This document shows, piece after piece, positions 8,277 through 17,855 of a stretch of DNA of 64,000 nt (positions are counted from its first letter, which is position 1; every line of letters begins with the position of its first letter). The notes under the pieces were generated by a model. It was not told the origin of the DNA. It was given only the letters and a program-made list of their open reading frames with translations, and did not search any database. Made by a program: the position numbers and the translations under genes. The stretch is from Vibrio agarilyticus (GTDB taxonomy: Bacteria > Pseudomonadota > Gammaproteobacteria > Enterobacterales > Vibrionaceae). The stretch covers positions 1 to 64,000 of the forward strand of contig NZ_JABAIK010000005.1 in the NCBI RefSeq assembly GCF_012641465.1, read 5' to 3'.

Positions 8277-9653
8277 TTAAGCGTTAACGGCGTTGTGTTC
8301 TTCGTCTTTTTTCATTGAGGCGAAGTAGATGCGCGTTTCGTCAATCACCACCTGACGTAGGGCAACAAGACCAATTAGGTTTGGTACTGCCATTAGACCA
8401 TTTACAATGTCAGCTAAAATCCAAATCATATCGAGCTTTAAGAACGCGCCAGATGCGACAAGGCAAACAAAGATAATCTTATAAGGCAAGACAGCTTTGG
8501 TGCCCATCAGATAGACAACGCAGCGTTCACCATAGTAATTCCAACCAAGAATAGTGGTAAAAGCAAAGAAGATAAGTCCGATAGAGACAAGCATTGGGCC
8601 GAAGGTATCTGCGTTTAGGCCAAGTGCAAACGCATGAGTCGTCATAGCTGCACCAGCTAAATCACCTTGCCATACGCCGGTAAGAATCAGCGCAAGTCCA
8701 GTCATGGTACAAATGATGATGGTATCAATAAATGTACCCGTCATTGAAATCAAACCTTGGCGTACGCACGAGTCTGTTTTTGCTGCCGCCGCCGCCATTG
8801 GCGCGCTACCAAGACCTGACTCATTAGAGAATACGCCGCGAGCAATACCAGATTGGATCGCAAGCATAATGCTCGCACCAAGGAAGCCACCCGTTGCCGC
8901 GGTTGAACTGAACGCAGACACAAGTACTAATTCGACAGCGCCAAGCAGCTTGTCTCCGTTCATGATGATAACGCTTAGGCAAGCTAGCACATAAAATAGC
9001 GCCATTGTTGGTACGATTTTGCCGGCGACATTGGCAATGGATTTGATGCCGCCAAGGGTCACACCTGCTACCAGCAAAGTGAGCACAACCGCAGACAGCT
9101 CGCGGTCAAAGCCAAATGAAATTTCAGTCGCATCTAGGATGGCGTTGACTTGCGGAAAAGTACCGATACCAAAACACGCTACACCTAACGCAAAAACCGC
9201 AAACAAGATGGCTAAAAATTTTGAGCCAACGCCATGTTCGAGATAGAACATTGGGCCGCCGATCATCTGGCCTTTATCGTCCACTTTACGATATTTAACC
9301 GCAAGCAAACACTCGGCGTATTTGGTTGCCATGCCGAAAAGGGCAGCTAGCCACATCCAAAACAGCGCACCTGGGCCGCCAAGTTTAATTGCGGTTGCCA
9401 CACCAACGATATTACCCGTACCTATAGTGGCAGAAAGAGCGGTGCAAAGGGCGGCAAAGCTTGAAACGTCACCGTGCAAATTGTCTGATTTCTCTTTGGA
9501 GAAGATCATCTTGAAAGCGGTTGGTAAATAACGGAACTGAAGTAAGCCGAGGCGAAATGTGAAATAGATACCCGTACCCACTAAAAGAATGAGTAGTGGT
9601 GGTCCCCAAACAAAACTGTTGGCTGCGGTAAGAAAGTTGTGAAGGTCTTGCAT
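8277..9653 (-). CDS. AGCS-family sodium:alanine/glycine symporter
   Basis: A 458-aa multi-helix inner-membrane protein of the AlsT/DagA/CycA-like AGCS family, which couples Na+ entry to uptake of alanine or glycine. Family hallmarks include GTGNIVGVATAI, GGPGALFWMW, and GVFSNESGLGSAPMAAAAAKT. The start at 9653 (MQDLHNFL) was chosen because AAGGGGAA stands 7 bases upstream; the open frame extends to 9755 but that part lies in the leader. A tandem glycine riboswitch lies upstream (9775-9960), so glycine is the likely substrate or signal. Confidence 0.9.
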   Translation of the reverse strand: MQDLHNFLTAANSFVWGPPLLILLVGTGIYFTFRLGLLQFRYLPTAFKMIFSKEKSDNLHGDVSSFAALCTALSATIGTGNIVGVATAIKLGGPGALFWMWLAALFGMATKYAECLLAVKYRKVDDKGQMIGGPMFYLEHGVGSKFLAILFAVFALGVACFGIGTFPQVNAILDATEISFGFDRELSAVVLTLLVAGVTLGGIKSIANVAGKIVPTMALFYVLACLSVIIMNGDKLLGAVELVLVSAFSSTAATGGFLGASIMLAIQSGIARGVFSNESGLGSAPMAAAAAKTDSCVRQGLISMTGTFIDTIIICTMTGLALILTGVWQGDLAGAAMTTHAFALGLNADTFGPMLVSIGLIFFAFTTILGWNYYGERCVVYLMGTKAVLPYKIIFVCLVASGAFLKLDMIWILADIVNGLMAVPNLIGLVALRQVVIDETRIYFASMKKDEEHNAVNA

Positions 9654-9774
9654 GAAATTCCCCTTAATGAATACATAAGTACTAAGGAGAAGAGGGAAAG
9701 GGCTGAAACTGTGCAAAAAAGAGCAAACATTGAGACGTAAAAAGAAACGGCCCAATACAACATGTCGCTTTCCA

Positions 9775-9960
9775 CTCCTCTGTCCTTTTGCCTGAGAGAT
9801 TCGACCAATAAATTCTTATAAAAGAATTAGATAGATCTTGCTCCTTCGGCGGCCAATTGCTTGGCTCTCTCCAGAGGCTCCTCCAGCGTCAGTCCACTTT
9901 GCCTGAAATTATTAAATCTTCGGCGGGCATGCTCTTGGCATGCCTCTCTCCTGTGCGCTT
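9775..9960 (-). ncRNA. Tandem glycine riboswitch
   Basis: On the minus strand two consecutive aptamers can be read. The first starts near 9955 (CAGGAGAGAGGCATGCC) and contains CCGCCGAAG and TTTCAGGCAAAGTGGAC. The second starts near 9880 (CTCTGGAGAGAGCC) and contains CCGCCGAAGGAGCAAG and TCTCAGGCAAAAGGACAGAG, ending near 9775. These are conserved elements of the gcvT-type glycine aptamer, and the short linker between aptamers is typical. It lies in the leader of the AGCS symporter gene, so glycine binding is expected to set its expression. The switching hairpin was not identified. Confidence 0.93.
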
Positions 9961-10296
9961 TCATCGGAACAAGCTTTAAAACAAGGTGTTGCATTTGTTC
10001 TAAACGCTTGGTTATCAGTAACTGGATTACTAATGACGGGAAATTTACCAGAAATTTGGGGCAAATCAATAGGAATTTAAGTAAATCATTATTTGCAATA
10101 ATCGATGATGAATAGAGCCTTCAACAGACAATTGATATGCAACTCAGCTTGAATTTGAACAAACGATGGTCTTTTATGGTTAGGGCGCAGGCTATGTATT
10201 GATAATCAAGTTATCTTGGTAATGTTGCACACTTTAACGTCACGTGGGTATATGCCTTCGATTATGAAAACTAGCCACTAAAGCATTCAGTTAAAA

Positions 10297-10321
10297 CGCG
10301 GTAAATATATTCATTACCGCG
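10297..10321. promoter_or_regulatory. 8-bp hairpin in leader of acyltransferase gene
   Basis: CGCGGTAA and TTACCGCG are exact inverted repeats around a 9-base AT-rich centre, 33 bp before the ATG of the acyltransferase. No T-run follows, so termination is unlikely. It may be an operator or a leader hairpin. Nothing else is seen between the riboswitch and this site. Confidence 0.35.
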
Positions 10322-10353
10322 AATCACGTTATTGGGACCGAAGGATAGATTAA

Positions 10354-11532
10354 ATGGAAAAGGAAGTGGATGAATCTAAATCAATTTCTGTGACAAATAA
10401 GGATGATATTTCAGGTGGGAAGAATGATTTTTATGATGGTCTCAATGCTGATAAAGCATCATTATTTTTGAGAAAAGGCGAACAATTCAGTTTTAGACTT
10501 AATAATTTTGACTTATTACGGCTATTTGCCGCTTTTCAAGTGCTAATGGGGCATTCGTTAGATTACTTTGGTTTTTCTCGAATTCCATTATCGGTTTATT
10601 TACCCGGCGTGCCGATATTTTTTGTTATTAGTGGGTTTCTTATATCGGCCTCTTGGGAACGGAGTCCTTCTTTAAGTCAGTATATTAAAAATCGAGTGTT
10701 GAGAATCTATCCAGCTCTTTGGTTTTGCTTGTTTCTGTCTCTGTTTGTCGCGTCTCTAACATACACTTTTGAGGTGTTTAACGTTGAGTTTTTTACGTGG
10801 CTAGTTGCGCAATTGACGATCGGGCAGTTTTACAATCCAGAATTTTTCAAAGGTTACGGCGCTGGTGGGTTAAACGGGAGCTTGTGGACAATCCCTATTG
10901 AATTGCAGTTTTACCTACTGATACCCATTATTTATGTCATTATGAGGAAGTGTAATTGGAGTAACATTATTTTATTTTCGTTTGTTATTTTGTTTTCAGT
11001 GATAAATTACCTTAGATATTACTTCCAACCAGTGCTTGGCGATATCCTCATCTTCAAACTTTTTTCAGTGACAATCATACCTTATCTTAATATGTTTCTA
11101 TTTGGCGTGGTTTTGCAGAAAAATATGTGGTTTGTAGAGCGGTTTTTAGCAAATAAAGTGTTGCACTGGTTAATGGTATATTTGGTAATTGTTTTTGCTA
11201 CGGGGTACTTTGGCATCACTAACCAAGGCAACGCGATAAATCCAATTTCGGCCTTCTTCTTATCACTGCTAGTGATTTCCGCCGCTTATAGCTATGTGAA
11301 TAAATTTGGTAATGTGTTAAAAGGAAATGACATTTCTTACGGAATTTATATCTATCATATGATTGCAATAAATTTTCTATTAAGCATCAATATGTTCACT
11401 CCCGCAACCAACGTCGTTATTACTATTTTAAGCGTGACAGTTGTAGCGATTCTATCGTGGAAATATTTGGAACAGCCAATGTTGTCACTGAAATCTGACA
11501 AGATGAAATGGTTTAAGTCCAGTAGAGTGTAG
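10354..11532 (+). CDS. Acyltransferase-3 (OafA-type) membrane protein
   Basis: The 392-aa protein has a hydrophilic N-terminus of about 48 residues, then the acyltransferase-3 fold: NFDLLRLFAAFQVLMGHS (R and H motifs near residues 55-66), PGVPIFFVISGFLIS, RVLRIYPALWFC, and about ten helices. Such enzymes transfer acetyl or other acyl groups onto surface sugars from the inner membrane. AAGGA lies 8 bases before the ATG. It stands on the plus strand next to the distal end of the minus-strand exopolysaccharide locus and may decorate that polymer or LPS. Confidence 0.85.
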   Translation: MEKEVDESKSISVTNKDDISGGKNDFYDGLNADKASLFLRKGEQFSFRLNNFDLLRLFAAFQVLMGHSLDYFGFSRIPLSVYLPGVPIFFVISGFLISASWERSPSLSQYIKNRVLRIYPALWFCLFLSLFVASLTYTFEVFNVEFFTWLVAQLTIGQFYNPEFFKGYGAGGLNGSLWTIPIELQFYLLIPIIYVIMRKCNWSNIILFSFVILFSVINYLRYYFQPVLGDILIFKLFSVTIIPYLNMFLFGVVLQKNMWFVERFLANKVLHWLMVYLVIVFATGYFGITNQGNAINPISAFFLSLLVISAAYSYVNKFGNVLKGNDISYGIYIYHMIAINFLLSINMFTPATNVVITILSVTVVAILSWKYLEQPMLSLKSDKMKWFKSSRV

Positions 11533-11541
11533 ATTTTTAGC

Positions 11542-11616
11542 TGCACGCTGCGTTGTTTGCCTTAGCCTCGGTCCAGAACCTAGGCTCTGGCGCTTGCATC
11601 TTGACCTTGTTTGGGT
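11542..11616 (+). repeat. Degenerate partial ERIC-like fragment
   Basis: The right part (CTTGCATCTTGACCTTGTTT, then GGGTAT) resembles the end of the full ERIC-type copy at 47221-47347; the left part retains only GCGTTGTTTGCC-like similarity. It is probably a decayed copy directly before the better copy at 11652. Confidence 0.4.
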
Positions 11617-11651
11617 ATCAGCGCGGTTGAGAACACTAAAACGCGCCTTCA

Positions 11652-11788
11652 ATACCTGTCCTACTTAAAGTTGCAGCGGTGTTGGCTGGCTCTTGCAAAC
11701 CTCATCACATAGTTCGTTTATGTTCACGAAGTGCTCAGAGGCTTTGTTCGTTTGCCGCCTAGCTGCATCTCCACGTTGTTTGGGGTAA
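11652..11788 (+). repeat. ERIC-like repeat, degenerate copy
   Basis: This shares with the copy at 47221-47347 the segments AGTTGCAGCGGTGTTGGCTGG, read here in shorter blocks: TGTTGGCTGGCTCT, CAAACCTCATCACATAG, GCTCAGAGGCTTTGTTCG, TTTGCCGCCTA and GTTGTTTGGGGTA. It has a short insertion near 11725-11735. It fills most of the gap between the acyltransferase and Wzb-like genes. Confidence 0.75.
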
Positions 11789-11815
11789 CGGAAGGCGCAC
11801 TCTTTTGAACAGGAT

Positions 11816-12328
11816 TTATCTATGTTCAGAAGCTTTGATTGGATGCCGTTGACCTGAATCTTTAGGTTGTTTGGATAAAGCGCGTAATTTTATTTCCCAG
11901 CTCTCTATCGCTTTTTCTAACTGTAAAAAACAGGCGTTAAAGCTGGCCAAATTACTGTGTAGTGGGTCTTGTATGGTGCTCACTCCAATCCATTGGCCAA
12001 TCAGAAACGCTTTGCCAGCACAGCCTGGAAAGCGCACTGCAATTTGGTCAAGTTGAGATTGTGTCATAACAAGAATGAGATCGTGCTCTTCAGCCATCGA
12101 AGACGTCAACTGTTTTGCACGGTGTAAAGAGAGGTCATACCCGAATTTTTTGCTAATTTGCTGCGCATTATCGGCTGCATCTTGCCCATCTAAATCATTA
12201 TTTAGCACGTCAAGGCCTGCAGACGAAATTGAGTTGAATGGTAATTTCGCTTTAAGAAGCGCTTCGGCCATTGGAGAGCGGCAAATATTTCCCGTACAGA
12301 CTACAACGATTTTATTGAATTTTATCAT
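11816..12328 (-). CDS. Low-molecular-weight protein tyrosine phosphatase (Wzb-like)
   Basis: The 170-aa protein has the LMW-PTP active loop CTGNICRS (Cys11, Arg17) right at the N-terminus and the general-acid region TIQDPLHS, where the usual DPY is DPL. The start at the second Met (MIKFNKI) matches family length; an upstream Met 5 codons earlier is also open. It carries about 20 extra C-terminal residues. In capsule and EPS loci this enzyme dephosphorylates the Wzc autokinase (encoded at 26121-28346) and so cycles polymer assembly. It is the promoter-distal gene of the locus. Confidence 0.88.
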   Translation of the reverse strand: MIKFNKIVVVCTGNICRSPMAEALLKAKLPFNSISSAGLDVLNNDLDGQDAADNAQQISKKFGYDLSLHRAKQLTSSMAEEHDLILVMTQSQLDQIAVRFPGCAGKAFLIGQWIGVSTIQDPLHSNLASFNACFLQLEKAIESWEIKLRALSKQPKDSGQRHPIKASEHR

Positions 12329-12399
12329 TTTAATTGACCCCATGTTAAACGCAGAATGCGTTCAAATGTTTGATGAGCAGATGCAAACGCTTCGGCTTT

Positions 12400-12532
12400 T
12401 ATACCCTTTTCAGTTGAAGTTATAGGGTTGTTAGCTGGCTGTCACAAACCTCAAACCTCATCACATAGTGCAGCTATGCTTTGAGGCTTTATTAATTTGC
12501 CGGCTACCTGCACCTCCGATTTGTTTGGGTAG
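12400..12532 (+). repeat. ERIC-like repeat, degenerate copy
   Basis: It starts TATACCCTTTTCAGTTGAAG and ends TTGTTTGGGTA, with internal CAAACCTCATCACATAG, GAGGCTTT, TTTGCCGGCTACCTGCA. A short duplication (CAAACCTCAAACCTCAT) distinguishes it. It occupies the gap between the Wzb-like and ligase-like genes. Confidence 0.75.
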
Positions 12533-12547
12533 AGGCACGCAAGCGAC

Positions 12548-13981
12548 TTAGAGTGACTTTGCAGGTGTTGCTGGCTCGTGTGGCAAGATCAACTCTGGCT
12601 CGACGGTTTTGGCGGGAACAACCGCAGTCGCATTGGCTAAGAAAAGGACAAATATAAAGGTGATCGCATTGGCCATGGGCTGAAGCCCAAAATCGGTCCC
12701 GATGTGGATTAACATACCGATAATCGCCATAAGGGCGCCAAGCGCAATTCCTTTCATTGTTCGGCTATGGCGCCTGTGTAGAGTTACTGCACATTTTGCT
12801 AGGCTATAGAGTACTACTGAGCCAAGTAACACAGTGGCAGGCAGGCCAGCTTCTGCAGCAAACTGTATATATTCACTGTGGGCGAAATCATAGAATCCGA
12901 GGTAACTTTGCTCATAGCCGGGAAAGACAGTATAAAAGCTTGCCATGCCAGTTCCGGTAAATGGAAAATTTTGAATAATGCCAAGTGACCATGAGTAAAC
13001 CTGATCGCGCGATTCTGCAAGCCAAGAGGTTTCGGCAATCCGTTGCTGCACTTCACCTAAGCCAAATAGTGCGCCAATGATGACCAAATCAATGGCGATG
13101 ATACTGACAATAAGCGCGGTCAATGCTCTGGGCCGTCTTTGATACAGACATAAAGCTAAAACACCACCAATTGTGGTCGCGCAAAAAAAGGCAGCGTTGC
13201 CCATTCGAGAATGGCTCATTACTAGCGCAATGGTCATGAATATTAAACACAATCGAATGAACATCTTCGGGCTTAGTATACTGGTGAGCAACCTGTCAAT
13301 GCGCACCGCCCAAGTACCAGATTCTGAGGTATGCAGCTGCGTGATCACAAGTCCGATACCAATACATATGGTCATTAGAAGGTAATTGGCGTAGTGGTTT
13401 TGATAAATAAAAGAGCCAGTAGCAACATCACCAACTGGCACATTAAAGACTGTGCTGGTTTCCAATTTTAGCAAAATAGTGAACGCGCCATAGAGCGCTT
13501 GAAATGTCCCACTGATCACTAGAGCGACGCAGGCGTATTTCAACCTTCTAGAGGTTGATACCACGACAATGGTATTAAATAGAAATAAACAGTACGCGAT
13601 ACCTTTGGCGAGTGCAGCCAGTGTCATCTGTCTATCTAGTGAAATATACCCATATTGCGAATCGACTAATGTATAGATCTCCGCACTGTCAGGAGATATC
13701 CATTCAAGCCATTGAAGAGGTATTGGTACAATTTGTAATGCGACCCATACCTGAAAAAAAACCAAGCCCCAGATGAGCGCTTTGTATTGGGAAAAACGCT
13801 TGGTTGGCAAGTGGTTTCGGTAGAGGATGATGGTGATAACTGCTTGTAAAGATATCCATATTTGGGCTATACCCCATGCGAACTCTCGATTGCTTCCTAA
13901 CGGTATTGGTAACCAGATGAGTAATGCAATCAAAGAGTAAAACAACCAATTATCGTATTTCTTAAGATAAGCGCTTTGCAT
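12548..13981 (-). CDS. O-antigen ligase / Wzy-like polymerase family protein
   Basis: A 477-aa inner-membrane protein with about twelve hydrophobic helices. The large periplasmic loop region (about residues 290-370) carries the WaaL/Wzy_C pattern: an Arg-containing SRMGNAAFF segment, FPFTGTGMASFYTVFPGY, and FAHSEYIQFAAEAGLPATV. Family members ligate or polymerise undecaprenyl-linked glycans. The locus also holds another polymerase candidate (20377-21627), so this one may ligate polymer to an acceptor or be a second polymerase. The ribosome site is AGGTG. Confidence 0.8.
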   Translation of the reverse strand: MQSAYLKKYDNWLFYSLIALLIWLPIPLGSNREFAWGIAQIWISLQAVITIILYRNHLPTKRFSQYKALIWGLVFFQVWVALQIVPIPLQWLEWISPDSAEIYTLVDSQYGYISLDRQMTLAALAKGIAYCLFLFNTIVVVSTSRRLKYACVALVISGTFQALYGAFTILLKLETSTVFNVPVGDVATGSFIYQNHYANYLLMTICIGIGLVITQLHTSESGTWAVRIDRLLTSILSPKMFIRLCLIFMTIALVMSHSRMGNAAFFCATTIGGVLALCLYQRRPRALTALIVSIIAIDLVIIGALFGLGEVQQRIAETSWLAESRDQVYSWSLGIIQNFPFTGTGMASFYTVFPGYEQSYLGFYDFAHSEYIQFAAEAGLPATVLLGSVVLYSLAKCAVTLHRRHSRTMKGIALGALMAIIGMLIHIGTDFGLQPMANAITFIFVLFLANATAVVPAKTVEPELILPHEPATPAKSL

Positions 13982-14005
13982 AGGGCACCTGAGTGTTTGA
14001 ACGAA

Positions 14006-14476
14006 TCAATTTGGTGAGATGGAACTCAAGCCTGTTCCACCATTTCCGCCAACGGCCAACCGCGTTGGTGCTGGCGTTTGCCTGTTACTGCTTGTCTCGG
14101 AGAGTTTTGTCAACTGTGTGGGATCAATGCCAGCTAGCATCGCGGCTTTAGCAATCAGACTTTGGTCGAGGTAGTTTTGCTGACCCAATGCAGAGAGATC
14201 AACGGCGCGATGCGGACAAGCGCGAAAGGCAGATTGAAATGCCATTGCGGTATTAGGCGTTTGATTCGTGAACATTTTGTTAGTGAGCATAGCCTCGAGC
14301 AGCTCAAGTGTATTGTCACAGTTGTTGCGAAAAATAGAATAATAAGACTGGGGGTCGGCGTTATTATTCAACTGCTGCAGTAAACTGTTTTTCTCTTCAT
14401 CGGTCATTGCGTAGCTGAAGGAAGAGATCATTGTTGACGTGATCAGTATCAGTTGAGTGATGAAATGTTTGCTCAT
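14006..14476 (-). CDS. Secreted hypothetical protein in EPS locus
   Basis: A 156-aa protein with a signal peptide (residues 1-23, cut after FSYA). The mature part is hydrophilic, with two Cys (in NNCDN and RACPH) that could form a disulfide, and a Gly/Ser-rich C-terminus. The family is not recognised. AAGGATG precedes the ATG. It lies 24 bp before the ligase-like gene and after the VpsP-like gene, so a role in periplasmic polymer assembly is an inference from place only. Confidence 0.55.
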   Translation of the reverse strand: MSKHFITQLILITSTMISSFSYAMTDEEKNSLLQQLNNNADPQSYYSIFRNNCDNTLELLEAMLTNKMFTNQTPNTAMAFQSAFRACPHRAVDLSALGQQNYLDQSLIAKAAMLAGIDPTQLTKLSETSSNRQTPAPTRLAVGGNGGTGLSSISPN

Positions 14477-14617
14477 AAAAACATCCTTTTCAATTATCGA
14501 AGAACCATCATGGTTGTCTGCGTGGGAAACTGTCTTTGTTAGCTCTTGGCCGAAATAGCCATGCAGGCTCAGTCATGCTGAAAGTGTAGCAGTTGATAAG
14601 ATGAAACAGGGTGCTTA

Positions 14618-15283
14618 TTAATAGCATTCGGGAATCCAAATGTTATAAAACTGGGTTGTCGAACAAATGCGATGAATTTGTGTGCTTTTTGCAATCAAAC
14701 CGCGAAGTTCATCGTGAGTGTAATACGCTTTAAGCAAGCCACCCAGCTGTTCGAGCGTTGTGGCTCTTTCATCAAATGAGAGCGTTTTCCATCGTTCAAG
14801 TTGCCTTTCAACATAGGTAAAATTGACAGAGGGCTCAAATGGCCCAAATCGCGCTCCAAGTGATAGGACTTGTTCCGAAGTTCCTAACTCGCTCGGGCTC
14901 CCTTGGAGTGTTTGATGCAACTCAAAATAAGTGCTAGGCCAAGTCGGCCGTAAACGGATGCTCTCTTCTAAAAGTAGCGTACGATAATTTTTTGTATTCA
15001 GATTTGGGTTAAAAAACTCCGCCCATTCGAGATTTTTAACCGATAAATTAATATTATGCGGGGATGTCAGCCAATGAGGCTCAAGCTCATTAATATTAAC
15101 ACTAGGTGGTGTTGTTTGTGTGTTGGACAGTGAAGCACGATAAAACGCTTCGTATTCGTAAAGGTTTTTTTCTAACGCGTGATTGATGAGTGAACGTTCC
15201 ATTTGGATCACAGAAAAGCTGGTGAGCAGAAGTGCCGTGCCTGCCACTAATATCGCCAGGGTGATCGCTGAGTTGATTTTCAT
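14618..15283 (-). CDS. Single-pass periplasmic protein (VpsP-like candidate)
   Basis: The 221-aa protein begins with an uncleaved-looking hydrophobic segment (about residues 6-25), then a hydrophilic periplasmic domain containing helical pairs such as EESIRLRPTWPSTYFELHQT, reminiscent of a single TPR-like unit. Similar anchored proteins accompany vps-type polysaccharide genes in vibrios (VpsP), but I can offer this only as a resemblance in position and layout. Its ATG overlaps the stop of the GH5 gene (ATGA), and AAGGAG lies in that gene, indicating coupling. Confidence 0.55.
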   Translation of the reverse strand: MKINSAITLAILVAGTALLLTSFSVIQMERSLINHALEKNLYEYEAFYRASLSNTQTTPPSVNINELEPHWLTSPHNINLSVKNLEWAEFFNPNLNTKNYRTLLLEESIRLRPTWPSTYFELHQTLQGSPSELGTSEQVLSLGARFGPFEPSVNFTYVERQLERWKTLSFDERATTLEQLGGLLKAYYTHDELRGLIAKSTQIHRICSTTQFYNIWIPECY

Positions 15284-16395
15284 TGTTGATCTCCTTGGAT
15301 AGAACTCGGTGATTTTGCTTGTTGCATGTAGTGTTCTAATAATCGCATTTGCGGTCTGTCTTTTCCGTTAGATGGCTGTAGCGAAAAGGGGTATGACCCC
15401 CACCATGGGCCTGCAGACCACCAAGTCCAACCTAACCAAACGGCCTGATTCGCATTAATATGATCCAACATTTTTGCTAAGGCTTGACGGCATTCAGGAG
15501 TATCAGCCGCACCAAACTCTCCCAAAAACGCTTTTTTATTGTGGGTCTTTAGCCAATCGGTAAATCGTTGCAATCGTTCGGCTTCGACGCACGTTGTGGA
15601 TGTGCCGGATGAATTTGCGTCGAGGTACTGATGAACTTCAATAATGTAATGATCGAGAGGATCTTCAATTGACAATAATACCTCTGCATTTGGTGTGCCG
15701 TACCAGCTACCAAACCACGAAGATGCGCCCGAGAATCCATTGCCTGGAACGAGGATAAGATTGTTTGCACCCGTAGCTCGTATTGCCGCTATGGCAGCGT
15801 TAGCGTCTTCGAGCCAAAGTTCTGAGGACATTCCAGAGGGCTCATTCATTAGGCCAAAGAGCACGTTTGGGTTGTTTTTATAGTGGCGTGCAAGCTTCGT
15901 CCAAAGATCCGCAAAGGCTGAAATTGGCAGGTCTTTCTCACCAATTACGTTGCCGTAATATCTCGCGAAATTGTGGGGGTCGAGGATAACGAGCGCGCCC
16001 TTAGCGGTGATGTGCCGTACAAGTCGGTCGATGTGCTGCAATTGTTGCTGGTTTAACTCATCAAAAGTCTCGTGTTGAATGCGCTCCCAGCGGAACGGGA
16101 GACGAAAAATCGTCATCCCTTTTCCCATGAAGTAATCAACGTCTTGAACATCAGGGTAGGTATAGTCGAAGTCATATCGACCGGGTAGTGCTTGAGTATT
16201 GAATTCTGCACCAGACAGATTGACGCCAAAATAAGGAGGCTCAAATGCGCCTTTTTGAGGCAGTTGAGTTTCACTGTGAGTCGCACACCCAAATAGCGCC
16301 ATGACCAATAAAAATAATAAGGACCAAAGGCTGCGATGCCATCTCGCCAATAATCTCGTGAGGGTGATCTTAGCTGGAAACCGTGACGGGACCAT
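15280..16395 (-). CDS. GH5-family glycanase, lipoprotein
   Basis: The 371-aa protein has a long basic N-terminus, a hydrophobic stretch and a lipobox LFGC (Cys37, Ala at +2, consistent with outer-membrane sorting). The catalytic domain is GH5/cellulase-like: FRLPFRWERIQ, LDPHNFARYYG, acid/base Glu185 in GLMNEPSG and nucleophile Glu293 in AFLGEFGA. Members hydrolyse beta-1,4-glucans or mannans. Inside an EPS operon it probably trims or releases the exported polymer, as cellulases do in cellulose operons, which suggests a beta-1,4-linked backbone. Confidence 0.85.
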   Translation of the reverse strand: MVPSRFPAKITLTRLLARWHRSLWSLLFLLVMALFGCATHSETQLPQKGAFEPPYFGVNLSGAEFNTQALPGRYDFDYTYPDVQDVDYFMGKGMTIFRLPFRWERIQHETFDELNQQQLQHIDRLVRHITAKGALVILDPHNFARYYGNVIGEKDLPISAFADLWTKLARHYKNNPNVLFGLMNEPSGMSSELWLEDANAAIAAIRATGANNLILVPGNGFSGASSWFGSWYGTPNAEVLLSIEDPLDHYIIEVHQYLDANSSGTSTTCVEAERLQRFTDWLKTHNKKAFLGEFGAADTPECRQALAKMLDHINANQAVWLGWTWWSAGPWWGSYPFSLQPSNGKDRPQMRLLEHYMQQAKSPSSIQGDQQ

Positions 16396-16418
16396 AGTGT
16401 TTGCCTTTCTATAATTAT

Positions 16419-17843
16419 CTACTGGTGTTCGGCAGCGAGCATTGCTATCGCCTTATTGACTAGGGCTTGTGCTTTGTTAGAGGTGTTGGCCTCAGCGTAG
16501 CAGCGTAGCTCAGGTGCATTTCCTGACGGGCGCAGATGAATAATGGCGCCATCTGAAAGTGACAACCGTAAACCATCGGTCATGTCTTTTGCTTTAACGG
16601 ATACCCCCTCAATACCTAAACGTTCAATGAGACTTTCGGGCTGATTCTCACCGTTAGCAATAAGCTGACGACTTTTTTCAACCGCGTAATTTGTCAGCCT
16701 ATCACTGTGGGTAAATCGTTTTGGCAGTGTATTGACAAGGTTGGAGATCGAGGTGTTACGAGCTGCATACAACAGCATTAACGCAGGTAATACGGCATCG
16801 CGGGTTGGTAGCGCTTTGAGACTGTTGCCATTCACTAATGTATCGCTAGCAAGCAGAAAACCACCATTGGCTTCAAAGCCGGCAACGACGAGATTGGATG
16901 ATTTGAGTTGCTCAAACTCGGCAATAACATAAGGCGAGCCAATTTTGGTTAAAATGACACGATGAATGGATGGCGACTGATAGATTATTGAGTTGCAATT
17001 GACCGGGACTGAAAGAGCATCGACGTTAAGTGCTTGCGCGCAAAGTAAACCGAGAATATCACCGCGTAACCACTCGCCATTTTCGTCAGCGACGAGTGGT
17101 CTGTCGCCATCTCCGTCAGTCGAGAAAATCATATCAAGCTGGTGTTTCTGTGACCATGTTTTGGCTTTGATGCGGTCGGTATCTGCCACCGCTTCGGTAT
17201 CAATAGGAACAAAGGTATCAGAACGCTCTAGCGAGATGGTTTCTGCTCCAAAAGCTCGAAATAAAAGGTGATATATTTCCCTCCCAGCGCTTGAGTGCTC
17301 ATAAATACCAATGCGTTTTCCTGCTAGAAAATCACTTTCAAACAAAGGGACATAGCGTTCGAGGTAATGGTTGAGCGCATAGGAGTCAATCGTTAAATCG
17401 GGTAATTCATGTAACGGCGGATAGCGATGTTGCGCTGCCAAAATACGAGCTTCATCCTCTTTTGTGATTTCACCATCGGCGCGGTAAAACTTGAGACCAT
17501 TGCGATCAAAAGGGATATGACTGCCTGTTACCATAATGGCCGGAATATGGCGCGTCATTGCTGCGCGTGCGAGGGCAGGGGTGGGAACAACGCCGTAATA
17601 ATGAACGTCGATACCTTGCTGGCATAGGGCTGCGGCGCACGCCTGAGCCATTGAATAGCTGCTGGGACGGTTATCTATTGCAAGCGCAACTTGAGTAACG
17701 CTACGTTCTTGCTGCAAAGCGTCTATGAAGGCGTGAGTAAAGGCCGCACATACATTTGGCGTAAAGGCCGTTACTAAGCCTCGTGCACCGCTGGTTCCAA
17801 ATGAGACACTAGATTGTTCAATCACTGTTCCTGAAACTAACAT
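16419..17843 (-). CDS. Phosphomannomutase / phosphohexomutase family
   Basis: The 474-aa protein has the four-domain alpha-D-phosphohexomutase layout: an N-terminal SFGTSGARG, phosphoserine loop [11 protein letters not shown] (Ser108), metal loop [10 protein letters not shown], sugar loop [12 protein letters not shown] and C-terminal phosphate loop [10 protein letters not shown]. It interconverts mannose-6-P and mannose-1-P, feeding the adjacent ManC. The motifs deviate from the usual TASHNP, GEMSGH and RPSGTEP, so the exact hexose specificity is inferred from the neighbour. AAAGGAG precedes the ATG. It lies 12 bp after manC. Confidence 0.82.
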   Translation of the reverse strand: MLVSGTVIEQSSVSFGTSGARGLVTAFTPNVCAAFTHAFIDALQQERSVTQVALAIDNRPSSYSMAQACAAALCQQGIDVHYYGVVPTPALARAAMTRHIPAIMVTGSHIPFDRNGLKFYRADGEITKEDEARILAAQHRYPPLHELPDLTIDSYALNHYLERYVPLFESDFLAGKRIGIYEHSSAGREIYHLLFRAFGAETISLERSDTFVPIDTEAVADTDRIKAKTWSQKHQLDMIFSTDGDGDRPLVADENGEWLRGDILGLLCAQALNVDALSVPVNCNSIIYQSPSIHRVILTKIGSPYVIAEFEQLKSSNLVVAGFEANGGFLLASDTLVNGNSLKALPTRDAVLPALMLLYAARNTSISNLVNTLPKRFTHSDRLTNYAVEKSRQLIANGENQPESLIERLGIEGVSVKAKDMTDGLRLSLSDGAIIHLRPSGNAPELRCYAEANTSNKAQALVNKAIAMLAAEHQ

Positions 17844-17855
17844 AATGTGCTCCTT

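Noticed and set aside
9827-10115. Short ORFs on both strands upstream of the AGCS gene
   Set aside because: They overlap the glycine riboswitch, whose conserved RNA motifs explain the sequence.
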